Source of the DNA: Candidatus Curtissbacteria bacterium RIFCSPHIGHO2_12_FULL_41_17
GTDB lineage: Bacteria > Patescibacteriota > Microgenomatia > Curtissbacterales > GWA2-41-24
DNA length: 11,245 nt
Direction: 5' to 3'
Assembly: GCA_001774945.1 (NCBI GenBank)
Contig: MFBL01000001.1
Span: forward strand, 1-11,245
In this document: positions 11,245 to 11,245 of the stretch, piece after piece
Numbering within the stretch: position 1 is the stretch's first letter
Layout of the letters: every line of letters starts with the position of its first letter
Translations under genes and position numbers: made by a program
Notes under the pieces: generated by a model
Databases searched by the model: none
What the model was told of the DNA's origin: nothing
Seen by the model: only the letters and a program-made list of their open reading frames with translations

Positions 11245-11245
11245 C

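Overview
The window (about 40% GC by eye, TGA used as a normal stop) reads like a genome fragment from a Candidate Phyla Radiation / Patescibacteria lineage, plausibly Microgenomates. This is inferred from the combination of a compact isoprenoid operon, an archaeal-style bifunctional phosphoglucose/phosphomannose isomerase in place of a classical Pgi, a short-FARM prenyl synthase, tandem Cys-bearing type IV pilins, few Shine-Dalgarno sites, and many small palindromic repeats. No marker gene fixes the taxonomy.

Layout. (1) 3-5485 (+): a tightly packed isoprenoid operon: the 3' end of probable ispD, then ispF, ispE, ispG, ispH, a trans-prenyl diphosphate synthase (probably GGPP synthase) and uppS. 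Together these cover MEP cytidylyl transfer through IPP/DMAPP and on to undecaprenyl diphosphate, the lipid carrier for cell-wall and surface glycans. dxs and ispC are not in the window. (2) 5492-8732 (+): PGI/PMI-family isomerase and glmS, i.e. fructose-6-P supply and glucosamine-6-P synthesis for cell-wall precursors. Between them, on the opposite strand, sits a 371-bp GIY-YIG nuclease unit bounded by two 35-nt hairpin repeats in inverted orientation. (3) 8801-9908: an unrecognised gene (-) and a SPOUT RNA methyltransferase (+), diverging from a compact region with interleaved promoter-like elements. (4) 10023-11208 (-): two consecutive type IV pilin genes.

The unusual content is in the small repeats. 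Three kinds recur. First, TTCGA-cored palindromes occur at gene ends and also in frame inside proteins, like the Rickettsia palindromic elements. Second, short arrays of a 7-bp period, with a different unit in each array, sit in gene termini and linkers (ispD stop, glmS linker, both pilin leaders, pilin stop). Third, there are 'ghost tails': second copies of the last 9-12 codons of glmS and of the methyltransferase lie just downstream of the intact genes, behind a palindrome, and differ almost only at synonymous positions.

Starts were chosen by family alignment and promoter position. Several long upstream extensions are encoded by repeats and were trimmed (ispG, ispH) or flagged (pilins). No tRNA, rRNA, CRISPR array or convincing intrinsic terminator was seen, and no gene-free stretch exceeds 300 bases.
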